Shown in pieces: positions 41,949 through 51,065 of a DNA stretch of 64,000 bases. Every line of letters begins with the position of its first letter. Within the stretch, counting starts at the first letter, position 1. The translations under genes were made by a program, and so were the position numbers. The notes beneath the pieces were generated by a model. That model did no database searches and was not told the origin of the DNA. It was given only the letters and a program-made list of their open reading frames with translations. Source of the stretch: Streptomyces niger. GTDB taxonomy: Bacteria; Actinomycetota; Actinomycetes; Streptomycetales; Streptomycetaceae. The stretch lies in assembly GCF_000718305.1 (NCBI RefSeq), contig NZ_JOFQ01000006.1, positions 1-64,000 on the forward strand, written 5' to 3'.

Positions 41949-42363
41949 GAGGGAAACGCGGTCGGCACGGACACGGCAGGCTTATTGTCCATTTATCCGA
42001 TCTTTCGGTAGGCACGGTACGCGCCCAGCCGGAATGCAGACGCGAGTGCAATGAGTGCGAGGTGAAGCTACGCATAAATGCCCTTCATGTCCAGTTATCA
42101 TCCATTTGGCGCGATTCGTTATCAGATCATCAGGACAAGGCGTGCCGTGCCAGCCAGTACGAGGGCACCGCAAGCACATTCAGCACGCCTGTACGAATGC
42201 GCGATCCCTGTGGCGATCCCTGTGGCGATCCCCGCGATCGGGTAGCTCGGTAATGCTGCGGCTCATTGCGGAGGCGCTCGGCGCGGAAAGCCCGCGAGGT
42301 CGCCGCACGCCTCGCACGCCACCCGTTCGCACGCCGAGGACGTGCAGAGCCCCTGCCGCGCGA
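41949..42363. other. Divergent promoter region of the terpenoid operon
   Basis: A 415-base interval, noticeably A/T-richer near 41980-42130 (for example ttattgtccatttatccgat), which should hold the polyprenyl synthase promoter. At 42202-42237 a 12-bp unit (gcgatccctgtg) is repeated three times. No gene recognised. Confidence 0.5.
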
Positions 42364-42429
42364 GACCTCAGCCCCGCCCGCGCGGGACCTCAGCCCCGCC
42401 TGCGCGGGACCTCAGCCCCGCCTGCGCGG
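42364..42429. repeat. Three tandem 22-bp units
   Basis: A 22-bp unit (GACCTCAGCCCCGCCTGCGC plus GG) occurs at 42364, 42386 and 42408; each contains a short CCCGC/GCGGG hairpin. About 55 bases upstream of the methyltransferase start. Confidence 0.92.
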
Positions 42430-42485
42430 GACTGAAGTGTGCACGCACCTGTTCCGCCGGCGAGCGGATGCTATTTTCCTTCCCC

Positions 42486-43130
42486 GTGACGGGATACCAG
42501 GACGAGACCAGAGCGGCCTACGACGGGGTCGTCGAACTCTATGCGTCGTTGTTCGCCGACCGGTTGGAGACGCAGCCGTTCTCGCGAAACATGATCGGCA
42601 CCTTCGCCGAGCTGGTACGCGCGACGGGGAACCCGCGGGCGGCCGACGTCGGATGCGGACCTGGTCATCTCACGGCCATGCTGCACGATCTGGGCCTGGA
42701 GGCCTTCGGGCTCGACCTCTCCCCGGGCATGGTCGAGCACGCCCGGCGAGCCCATCCGGAGCTGCGGTTCGACGAGGCACGGATGGAGGCCCTGCCGGTC
42801 GAGGACGACACGCTCGGCGGCGTGCTGTCCCACTACTCGATGATCCATACCCCGCCCGAGGAATTGCCCGCGTTGCTCGCCGAGCCGGTACGTGTCCTGG
42901 CACCCGGCGGCCTGCTCCTGGTCTCGTTCTTCGCGACGGACGGGCCGGAGCCGGTCCGCTTCGACCACAAGGTGGCGCCCGCCTACAGCTGGCCGGTGGA
43001 CCGGTTCGCCGAGTTGCTGGCCGGGGCCGGCCTCGTCCCCTTCGCCCGGTTGCTCCACGATCCGGCCTCCGAACGGGGTTTCCTCGACGCCCACTTGCTG
43101 GCCCGCCTCCCCTCTGCCCAACGTCCTTGA
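42486..43130 (+). CDS. SAM-dependent methyltransferase, class I
   Basis: A 214-residue class I methyltransferase: motif I ADVGCGPGHLTAMLHDLGL, motif II AFGLDLSPGMVEHARRAHPE, motif III VRVLAPGGLLLVSFFATDG. GTG 42486 (VTGYQDETRAAYDGVVELYA) is preferred; TATTTT about nine bases upstream allows a leaderless message. ATG 42468 would add six residues. It is divergent from the polyprenyl synthase operon, so it might tailor the terpenoid, but similar stand-alone methyltransferases are common in Streptomyces. Confidence 0.85.
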   Translation: MTGYQDETRAAYDGVVELYASLFADRLETQPFSRNMIGTFAELVRATGNPRAADVGCGPGHLTAMLHDLGLEAFGLDLSPGMVEHARRAHPELRFDEARMEALPVEDDTLGGVLSHYSMIHTPPEELPALLAEPVRVLAPGGLLLVSFFATDGPEPVRFDHKVAPAYSWPVDRFAELLAGAGLVPFARLLHDPASERGFLDAHLLARLPSAQRP

Positions 43131-43811
43131 CGAACACGATGCCGTCGCCGTCCGCCAGGCGTGCCGGGTCGAGCGGAGAGTAGCCGAACCAAGAGGATGC
43201 GCGGTGCGTAGGCCTCGTAGCGCCGAGGGCGTTGGCGAGCCGCTGGGCAACAACCACACAGCTGCCACCTGCCCCCGGGAGTACGGCTTTCCGCCCCCGG
43301 GGAGTACGGGTTCGTACAGGGCCCCTCGACGGTGTCCGGCGGTGGCGCATCCAGCGCCCCCATCCGCATGGTGCTCTTACTGGAAGACCGCCTCCCCGAC
43401 TGGCACGGCCGGCTGCCCGCCCGCGGGCGAGCGATGCTGAACGGCGCCGCAGAGCTGGAGGCGTACCTCCGCGAGCGCGAATGACATGTCGATCGCCACC
43501 GAGCGCGTCGCTCGACGACGGCACCACCCGGACGAGGGGACCGGCCACATCGACCGGGTGACAGTCACCCGTCCGGTGAACCAGGAGTCGGCCCGCGGCG
43601 TCTGGTGAGCCATGAAGGCTGAACCGCACCCGCCCGATCCCGACGCAGGCGCCGAGGAGGCGACCACCATCGACGCACAAGCACAGACAGCCGCCACCGC
43701 CACCACCGCCACCGCCGTCGCGCCAGCGAACCTGCAACGCCCTGGGCGGGCCAGGCGGGCCAGCTGGGCCCGGGACCCGGCGCTGCCGTACCGAACGGAC
43801 GCCCGGCAAGG
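43131..43811. other. Decayed sequence with gene fragments
   Basis: About 680 bases without an intact gene. A 38-codon plus-strand frame (43368-43484) reads MVLLLEDRLPDWHGRLPARG and GAAELEAYLRERE, like a gene tail. On the minus strand near 43140-43200 WFGYSPLDPARLADGDGIVF looks protein-like. A third frame at 43486-43608 (MSIATERVARRRH...) is followed by an Ala/Thr-rich frame from 43612. None could be assigned to a family. Confidence 0.4.
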
Positions 43812-44249
43812 GTGGCGTGCCAGTACGCGTGGCGCCGGTTCGTGTTGCCGAACTGGAAGAGCGGCTTGACCAGCCTCGGCCAGTGGCAGCTGTATGACAC
43901 GGTCTGCGGCGCGGTGACGACGGGCTGGGCACTCATCCTGCCGCGTGTGACAGCCGAGGAAGGGCTCCCTATCGGCTTGCTGTGGCTGACCACGCCGGAA
44001 ACCCCCTTGGGACCGGCACTGACCATCACGGAGGATCAGCGTATCGGTCTGCTGCTCTTCACCGGGTCGCCATACGGCCACCAGGCCGTGCACGGTCCGG
44101 TCGGCGCCCGCATCGGCGAGGAGCTGAGCGTCTGTACCGGCCTGTCGGTGGCGGTAACCGGCTGTCTCATGCCGCATGGCTGCGGCTGGTCAGTGGTCTG
44201 GCGGAGGTGTTGCCGACGAATCGGACAGGCTTCCGTGGCACAAGGCTGA
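43812..44249 (+). CDS. Hypothetical protein, possibly truncated
   Basis: A 145-codon frame from GTG 43812 has protein-like composition: NWKSGLTSLGQWQLYDTVCG, GWALILPRVTAEEGLPIGLL, DQRIGLLLFTGSPYGHQAVH, VGARIGEELSVCTGLSVAVT. No family recognised and no good ribosome site. The frame stays open upstream, and an Ala/Thr-rich frame at 43612 may be the displaced N-terminus after a frameshift. May be a pseudogene. Confidence 0.4.
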   Translation: MACQYAWRRFVLPNWKSGLTSLGQWQLYDTVCGAVTTGWALILPRVTAEEGLPIGLLWLTTPETPLGPALTITEDQRIGLLLFTGSPYGHQAVHGPVGARIGEELSVCTGLSVAVTGCLMPHGCGWSVVWRRCCRRIGQASVAQG

Positions 44250-44271
44250 AACACGCCGGGGCACCGGGCCG

Positions 44272-44311
44272 CCGGAGCACCGGAGCACCGGAGCACCGGA
44301 GCACCGGAGCA
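44272..44311. repeat. Five tandem 8-bp units
   Basis: CCGGAGCA repeated five times without error from 44272 to 44311, between the hypothetical gene and the convergent SRPBCC gene. Confidence 0.95.
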
Positions 44312-44335
44312 CCGACGACAACCTAGGTCGACGCT

Positions 44336-44815
44336 TCACCTGCTGGCTGCCAGCTCGGCCAGGTGGTGCAGCGAGTTGGTGAGATGCTCAGGGCCGAACG
44401 GCGGGAACCGGAGGTACTCCCGGATGGACCGTGGCACCGCCGACCAGTCGTAAGTGAGCGTGACCGCCGTCTCGGACGGGCCGAGCGGCGAAAGGTCATA
44501 ACGCCAGAACCAACCGCCGAACTCCAGGTGACCGTCGTCCTTCTCCTCCCCCGTCAACCAGCCGATGGCGCGGGGCGGGGCGAGCACCTGGACCTTGTTG
44601 GCCACCTGGTAGTCGCCGTCGGGATGGTTCGGGTGATACATGGCCATCCGGAAAACCTGCCCCACATCGGTCAGCAGCGCCCGGTCGACAGGCTCCTGGA
44701 CCCAGCCGGTGCCATCGATCGCAGCATGGGTCGTCGGGTCCGTCAGCACCGCGAACACCTTCGCGGCGGGCTCGGCGACCGTGAGGGTCACACTCACGTG
44801 GTCCTGGTCCACCAT
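44336..44815 (-). CDS. SRPBCC-family protein
   Basis: A 159-residue START/Bet v1-fold protein: DHVSVTLTVAEPAAKVFAVL, DPTTHAAIDGTGWVQEPVDR, ETAVTLTYDWSAVPRSIREY and a long C-terminal helix LTNSLHHLAELAASR that closes the pocket. Binds a hydrophobic ligand; function unknown. ATG 44815 has AGGGG seven bases upstream; GTG 44821 is too close to that site. Confidence 0.85.
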   Translation of the reverse strand: MVDQDHVSVTLTVAEPAAKVFAVLTDPTTHAAIDGTGWVQEPVDRALLTDVGQVFRMAMYHPNHPDGDYQVANKVQVLAPPRAIGWLTGEEKDDGHLEFGGWFWRYDLSPLGPSETAVTLTYDWSAVPRSIREYLRFPPFGPEHLTNSLHHLAELAASR

Positions 44816-45017
44816 GTGCACGCCCCTTTTTCTCTCGTCTCGACTCTTTCTCGTCTCTCCCCTCTCGGCTTCCCACTCGTTGCGTCAACGGTAGTAGCCG
44901 TGACGTGCGACCCAGGTACCTGTCTTCGGCTCTTCGACGAGGCGTCCGGCACCACGGTGCCGTGCAGCCCGAACGGCCGGCGCATCCCCCGACGCGCCGG
45001 CCGTGCGCGACGCTTCG

Positions 45018-45689
45018 TCAGAGGGCGCGGGCGGTGATGTCCCCGTACGCGGTGGTCGCGTGGATGTTCAGGCCGGCGGCACCACCGTCGGTGTTCTTGA
45101 GTGCGTTGTGGACCCGACCGTAGGTAGTGCCTGCGTCGAGAGTGGCGCTGACTCCGCGAGCGGCACCGACCGAGATTTCGCCGTGCCCGGTGCGCAACGT
45201 GACCGTTCCGCGCACGGCCTCGGTGATGTGGATGTCACCCTTTTGCGTGCTGACCTCCGCCGAGCCGCCCAGGCGGCCGACCGAGACGTCGCCCTCGAGG
45301 AGGGTGAGGCGCGCGTTCGCGACCTCATCGAGCTTGACCGAAGCCTGCGCGCTCTCGAAGGTGACGTCGCCGAGCCGTCCCACTCCTCGGAACTCGGCAC
45401 TGGCCGCCTTCGCCTCGACCCGGGAGTCAGCGGGCAGTTGGATGGTCACCTCGACGGACCCGGGAGCACCGACGAGCCGGTTCTTCGCCGCGGAGGCCTC
45501 GATCCGCAGGACACCATCGCCGTACGCGACCTCGATCTGCTCCGCCGCCTTCACGTCACGGCCCTTCGAGGCGTCCGCGGGCAGTACCTCGACCACGGTG
45601 TCGGCCCGATCGGCGGCGATGAATCTGACGTGTCCCGCGGGGATGTCGAGGACGGCGGTCACCGGGGCGGGAGTGTCGAACTTCTGCAT
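45018..45689 (-). CDS. DUF4097 beta-strand repeat protein
   Basis: A 223-residue beta-helix-like protein: MQKFDTPAPVTAVLDIPAGH, VEVTIQLPADSRVEAKAASA, GDVSVGRLGGSAEVSTQKGD, TTAYGDITARAL. Regular ten-residue beta repeats fit the DUF4097 (adhesin-like) family. No signal peptide. AAGGAG lies before ATG 45689. The gene is divergent from a GbsR/MarR regulator, a pairing I recall as common in Streptomyces. Confidence 0.88.
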   Translation of the reverse strand: MQKFDTPAPVTAVLDIPAGHVRFIAADRADTVVEVLPADASKGRDVKAAEQIEVAYGDGVLRIEASAAKNRLVGAPGSVEVTIQLPADSRVEAKAASAEFRGVGRLGDVTFESAQASVKLDEVANARLTLLEGDVSVGRLGGSAEVSTQKGDIHITEAVRGTVTLRTGHGEISVGAARGVSATLDAGTTYGRVHNALKNTDGGAAGLNIHATTAYGDITARAL

Positions 45690-45925
45690 TGTGTACTCCT
45701 TCGACTCACTGTTTCCGATGCACAAAACGCTACGTTGCATTCACCTAATAGGCAACACTCTCGTCGCGAGAAAACCCTGTTATTGCAGCTAGTTGCCACA
45801 AAACCATTGCAATGACATGCAGAGTAACGCAACAACTCACTACCGGTTCGTTGCAATGGATTGGAGGTGAACGCTATGTTGGAGACTCCAGGATCACGAG
45901 GGAACGCATCGCGGAGGAGATCTGA
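45690..45925. promoter_or_regulatory. Divergent control region with TTGC/GCAA boxes
   Basis: This A/T-rich gap contains a palindrome CATTGCAATG (45805-45814), a close copy TTGCAATGG (45851-45859), GTTGC at 45734 and 45792 and GCAAC at 45752 and 45829. These boxes are likely sites of the regulator starting at 45926, controlling both genes. Confidence 0.55.
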
Positions 45926-46672
45926 ATGCCGGGCGGCAGGCTCACCCAGCAGGAACGCCAGCAGATCGCGCTGGGATTGGCCGACGACCTCTCCTACGCG
46001 GAGATCGCCAGGCGCCTGGACCGCCCGACCTCGACGGTCACGCGGGAGGTGATGCGTAACGGCGGCCCCACCACCTACCGCGCCGATCTGGCCCACCGTG
46101 CCACCGAACGCCGCGCCCACCGGCGCAAGCAGGCAGTACCCCAAAGGGCGGGGACGCCCGAGCAGCAGACTCACGGGCGCGACGCCGAGGCCGTACGTGA
46201 GTACGAGGAGGTGCTCACCACCGTCCTCATGCAATCGGGCACGCCCAAGATGATGGCTCGGGTACTGGCCTGCCTCTACATCAGCGACGCGGGCAGCCTC
46301 ACCGCAGCCGAACTCGTGCAGCACCTGCACGTCAGCCCGGCGTCCGTCTCCAAAGCCATCGCGTACCTGGAGGGCCAGGGGCTGGTCCGCCGAGAACGCG
46401 ACGAAGGCCGCCGCGAGCGCTACGTCGTCGACGACGACGTCTGGTACCAATCCATGCTGGCCAGCGCCCGCGGCACCGCCCACCTCGCCGAGACCGCACG
46501 ACAGGGCGTCAGCGTCCTCGGTCCCGACACCCCGGCCGCCGCTCGACTCGAAAACATCGCCCGCTTCGTCGACTTCGTCTCCGAGAGCATAGTTCGCGCC
46601 GCGGTCCAGGCCCGCGAAGTCCTCCACACCCCACCACAAAGGACCTCGAACGGCTCCCCCGGCTCTACCTGA
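45926..46672 (+). CDS. GbsR/MarR-family regulator with N-terminal HTH
   Basis: A 248-residue protein with two DNA-binding units. Residues 5-50 form an IS30-like helix-turn-helix (LTQQERQQIALGLADDLSYA, EIARRLDRPTSTVTREVMRN); residues 95-165 are the GbsR/MarR winged helix (GTPKMMARVLACLYISDAGS, HLHVSPASVSKAIAYLEGQG). The remainder is a helical dimerisation region. GGAGGAGA precedes ATG 45926. Divergent from the DUF4097 gene and probably its regulator. Confidence 0.9.
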   Translation: MPGGRLTQQERQQIALGLADDLSYAEIARRLDRPTSTVTREVMRNGGPTTYRADLAHRATERRAHRRKQAVPQRAGTPEQQTHGRDAEAVREYEEVLTTVLMQSGTPKMMARVLACLYISDAGSLTAAELVQHLHVSPASVSKAIAYLEGQGLVRRERDEGRRERYVVDDDVWYQSMLASARGTAHLAETARQGVSVLGPDTPAAARLENIARFVDFVSESIVRAAVQAREVLHTPPQRTSNGSPGST

Positions 46673-46870
46673 TTGCCGATCAGCTCACGGGCGCGGCGAA
46701 CGCAACAACGGCACCTTCAGTGGTCGCAACCAGTGGCGCATGTGCCGGCCGCCGCGCTGTCGGCCGTCTTGCACCGGCAAACGCTGCGCATGGTCAGTCG
46801 CCACTGATTTCCCGGTACCGACTCCCCGATTAGGTGTGGTGGCGGGTATCGCATAGAGTTGCGGTACCGA

Positions 46871-46944
46871 CGCGGGGTGGAGCAGCTCGGTAGCTCGCTG
46901 GGCTCATAACCCAGAGGTCGCAGGTTCAAATCCTGTCCCCGCTA
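46871..46944 (+). tRNA. Initiator tRNA-fMet (CAT)
   Basis: A 74-nt cloverleaf: acceptor CGCGGGG with CCCCGC, D-loop GCAGCTCGGTAGC, anticodon stem CTGGG-CTCATAA-CCCAG with CAT at 46905-46907, T-arm CAGGTTCAAATCCTG. Three G-C pairs next to the anticodon loop and an unpaired first base (C1 against T72) mark it as the initiator. No encoded CCA. Confidence 0.97.
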
Positions 46945-46949
46945 CTTGC

Positions 46950-46987
46950 CCCTGGGCCCGCCGGAATGTGTTCCGGCGGGCCCAGGG
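46950..46987 (+). terminator. Terminator after tRNA-fMet
   Basis: A perfect 17-bp stem, CCCTGGGCCCGCCGGAA at 46950-46966 with its complement at 46971-46987 and loop TGTG, begins six bases after the tRNA. Strong intrinsic terminator. Confidence 0.93.
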
Positions 46988-47175
46988 TCATGCGCGAGGG
47001 CCAGTGGCCAGATGCGGGAAGGCGGTCATCTCAGAGGGCGGTGTCCAGTCCGTTCCCCACCCCAACCTGACCTGTCATCCCCCACTCCCCCACTCATCCC
47101 CTCATCCCGCTCATCCCCTCATCATCACACCGACGACCGCTCTGTCCCGTCGTCGCGGCAAGCAGCGTTGCGGTA

Positions 47176-48646
<1,471 letters not shown>

Positions 48647-48649
48647 GGT

Positions 48650-49072
48650 ATGCCCCTTCCGGAATCCGCTGCCGTCGCGACCGAACTACGCACCGCGATG
48701 GGCAAGCTCACGCGGCGCGTGAAGCTCGAGGACCAGATGCCGCACGGCCAGGTGGCCGTACTCGGCGCGCTGGATCGCAGCGGCGCGATGACGACCAGCG
48801 AGCTGGCGGCCGATCAGCGAGTACGCCCGCAGTCCATGGCCCGAGCCGTGGGGCTACTCATGGAGCAGGGACTGATCACACGCCGAGCGCATCCGACCGA
48901 CGGCCGCAAGAGCCTGGTCGAGCTCTCACCTGCCGGGCAGGCCCTGCTGGAGGAGGAGCGGGGACGCCGGGCGGATTGGCTCGCCCGGGCGATCGAAGCC
49001 GAATTGTCGGACGAGGAGCGGAAGTTGCTGGCGCGGAGTATCGGCCTGGTCGAGAGGCTCGCGGCACACTAG
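48650..49072 (+). CDS. MarR-family transcriptional regulator
   Basis: A 140-residue MarR regulator: VAVLGALDRSGAMTTSELAA, DQRVRPQSMARAVGLLMEQG, ITRRAHPTDGRKSLVELSPA. Helix-turn-helix and wing as usual. ATG 48650 (MPLPESAAVATELR) directly follows the 13-bp array; the frame is open further upstream but through the repeats. Divergent from the enolase gene and probably its regulator via the array. Confidence 0.92.
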   Translation: MPLPESAAVATELRTAMGKLTRRVKLEDQMPHGQVAVLGALDRSGAMTTSELAADQRVRPQSMARAVGLLMEQGLITRRAHPTDGRKSLVELSPAGQALLEEERGRRADWLARAIEAELSDEERKLLARSIGLVERLAAH

Positions 49073-49146
49073 GGCTGCCACCGCCCAAGGAGACCGGGAC
49101 CGGGTAACCAGCGGCTTCGCACAGGCCCGATGCCTAGGCTCGTGGT

Positions 49147-49773
49147 GTGCAATGGCATCACATACTCGCCTTCGCGGCCGCAGTCACACCCCTCACATTG
49201 ATCCCCGGCACCAGCTTCACTCTCGTGACGCAGCAGGTGATCGAGGGCTCACGGGCCGACGGCGTACGCGCTGCTTTCGGCTCAGCGTGCGGGCTCTTGG
49301 TACACGCGGCATTCGCAGCGATCGGCCTGTCGGCCCTGGTGATGTCGTCGGCTCAGGCACTGACGGTGGTAAAACTCCTGGGCGGCCTTTACCTCATCTG
49401 GCTGGGCATCACCACGTGGCGCTCGACGCGTCGAGGCGTCAAACCGGCGGTGCGGAAGCGATGGCGCTTGCCGTGGACTCAGCTCGGGGGCTTCGGGCAA
49501 GGACTGTGGTCCAACATCCTCAACCCGAAGGCAGCATCGGTCTATCTCTCCCTGGTACCGCAGTTCCTCACCTCCCACCGCTCCGTCGCGCCACAAATCG
49601 CGACGCTTGCAGTCGCGCATGTGGCCGTCGTATTGATGTGGCTGCTGTTCTGGACGTCGGTGGTCGCCGCGGCGCGCACGGCAACCGATACGCCCCGTTT
49701 CCGACGTGGGATGAGCCGTCTGGCGGGAGCCGTACTGGTCGGTCTGGGAATACGTACCGCAACGGCTAACTGA
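49147..49773 (+). CDS. LysE-family translocator
   Basis: A 208-residue membrane protein with six helices; AAAVTPLTLIPGTSFTLVTQ is the LysE/RhtB N-terminal signature, LLGGLYLIWLGITTWRS the third helix and GFGQGLWSNILNPKAASVYL the conserved middle. Exports amino acids or homoserine lactone-like compounds. GTG 49147 with TAGGCT (49135-49140) six bases before it indicates a leaderless transcript. Follows the MarR gene. Confidence 0.92.
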   Translation: MQWHHILAFAAAVTPLTLIPGTSFTLVTQQVIEGSRADGVRAAFGSACGLLVHAAFAAIGLSALVMSSAQALTVVKLLGGLYLIWLGITTWRSTRRGVKPAVRKRWRLPWTQLGGFGQGLWSNILNPKAASVYLSLVPQFLTSHRSVAPQIATLAVAHVAVVLMWLLFWTSVVAAARTATDTPRFRRGMSRLAGAVLVGLGIRTATAN

Positions 49774-49852
49774 GCCTGCGCGCCTCGGCCCAGTAGCCGT
49801 TCGAGGACCTGGGGCGAGAGGTGTGTCCCCGGCCCGCTCGGTGAGCGATGGC

Positions 49853-50686
49853 CTACCCGTGAGCGAGTCCCTGCAGCAAACGTTGAATTCCGTGAACGGG
49901 CCGATACCCGAAAGCGTTCGCGGCAGCGGTTGAGTCGTAGACCCGGTCCAGTCGGTCGGGCACCGGCCAGCCTTGGGCGTGAAAGGCCGCGACGGTCTCC
50001 GGAGCCCGGACGGCAAGGACCGCCCGAGCGTCACGGTAGAGGTCAAAGCAGTCCTCTGGCCGGAAAGCATGAGGGCCGGAGACGTTGAACGTGCCGGTCA
50101 CGCTGTCGTGCGCTACGGCCAGAACTCCCGCCGCCGCCACATCGGTCACGTCGACCGCGCGGTGCAGCAGGTGGCGGGCCAGCACAGGCAGGGGTTCTGG
50201 GAAGCATCGCGCTATGCGCAGCGTGATCGAGGAGAGGTTGCTGGCGGCGACCAGCGCCTCGGCAGCGAGCTTGGTCTCGTCATAGATGTCCCGGGGTAGC
50301 GGCGTGAGCCGCTCGTCCACCCAGACCGCTCGGTCGGTGGGCACCAAGGCGTGCCCGTACACACTCGTGCTGCTGATGTAGAGGACACGCCGGACCCCGA
50401 GGCGAGCAGCCTCGTGGAGCAGCTCCTCGGTCACGCTGACGTTCACGGCACGGAATTCCTCGTCGGACAGGCGTCCGACGTGCGGGGCATGCAGCGCGGC
50501 GGCATGAACGAGAACATCAGCCGAACGCAGTGCGGCCTGCCGCACCGACCGATCCCGCAGGTCGCCGATGACATGTGTCCAGCGGCCGGGGGCCCGGTCC
50601 ACGCCGCGGATCGCCCAGCCGGCCGCATCGAATGCCGCAGCCATGGCCGACCCGACCCGGCCGGAACTCCCCGTCACCACAATCAT
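49853..50686 (-). CDS. NAD-dependent epimerase/dehydratase
   Basis: A 277-residue extended SDR. MIVVTGSSGRVGSAMAAAFD has the TGxxGxxG nucleotide loop, VLYISSTSVYGHA the serine strand, and YDETK the catalytic Tyr-x-x-x-Lys; ITLRIARCFPEPLP follows. Acts on a nucleotide sugar or similar substrate, unknown. Start ATG 50686; the ribosome site is weak. Confidence 0.9.
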   Translation of the reverse strand: MIVVTGSSGRVGSAMAAAFDAAGWAIRGVDRAPGRWTHVIGDLRDRSVRQAALRSADVLVHAAALHAPHVGRLSDEEFRAVNVSVTEELLHEAARLGVRRVLYISSTSVYGHALVPTDRAVWVDERLTPLPRDIYDETKLAAEALVAASNLSSITLRIARCFPEPLPVLARHLLHRAVDVTDVAAAGVLAVAHDSVTGTFNVSGPHAFRPEDCFDLYRDARAVLAVRAPETVAAFHAQGWPVPDRLDRVYDSTAAANAFGYRPVHGIQRLLQGLAHG

Positions 50687-50780
50687 CTCGGTGGACGCTC
50701 TTTCCTGCCGCTGTAAGCACACGTCACAAGTCTGGCCGACCAGTGGCAGCTGCCGGTAGGTGGCCGCACCGCGCCTCACA

Positions 50781-50845
50781 GGGTGCGCGAACCGGGTGCG
50801 CGAACCGGGTGCGCGAACCGGGTGCGCGAACCGGGTGCGCGAACC
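50781..50845. repeat. Five exact tandem 13-bp units
   Basis: GGGTGCGCGAACC is repeated five times without a mismatch (50781-50845), upstream of the epimerase gene. Each unit has a GGT/ACC mini-dyad around GCGCGA. Confidence 0.97.
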
Positions 50846-51065
50846 CGCCTCACGGCGGACGCCACTGCCTCACCTCACCGAGGAAGATCAGTCACGGAAC
50901 ATCACGGAACAACCTTCAGCCGTCGACGAGCCCCAGCCCGCCTGGCCGCAGTTCTTCTCCGGCCCGCGGTAGCAGTCGAGCTCCGCTTGAGCCCGGTGTC
51001 CGTCGCATCGCCGAACCGGTACCGGCGATCAGGCGGTGATCGAGTGCCGAGTCGCCGAGCCGCGT

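Noticed and set aside
36400..43130. Ordinary hopanoid gene cluster
   Set aside because: Only the cyclase fits. No hpnC/D/E, squalene synthase, hpnH or hpnG gene is visible, and a UbiA enzyme and ABC exporter are present instead.
50781..50845. Possible CRISPR array
   Set aside because: Direct 13-bp units without unique spacers and no cas genes nearby. The same holds for the arrays at 48543 and 42364.
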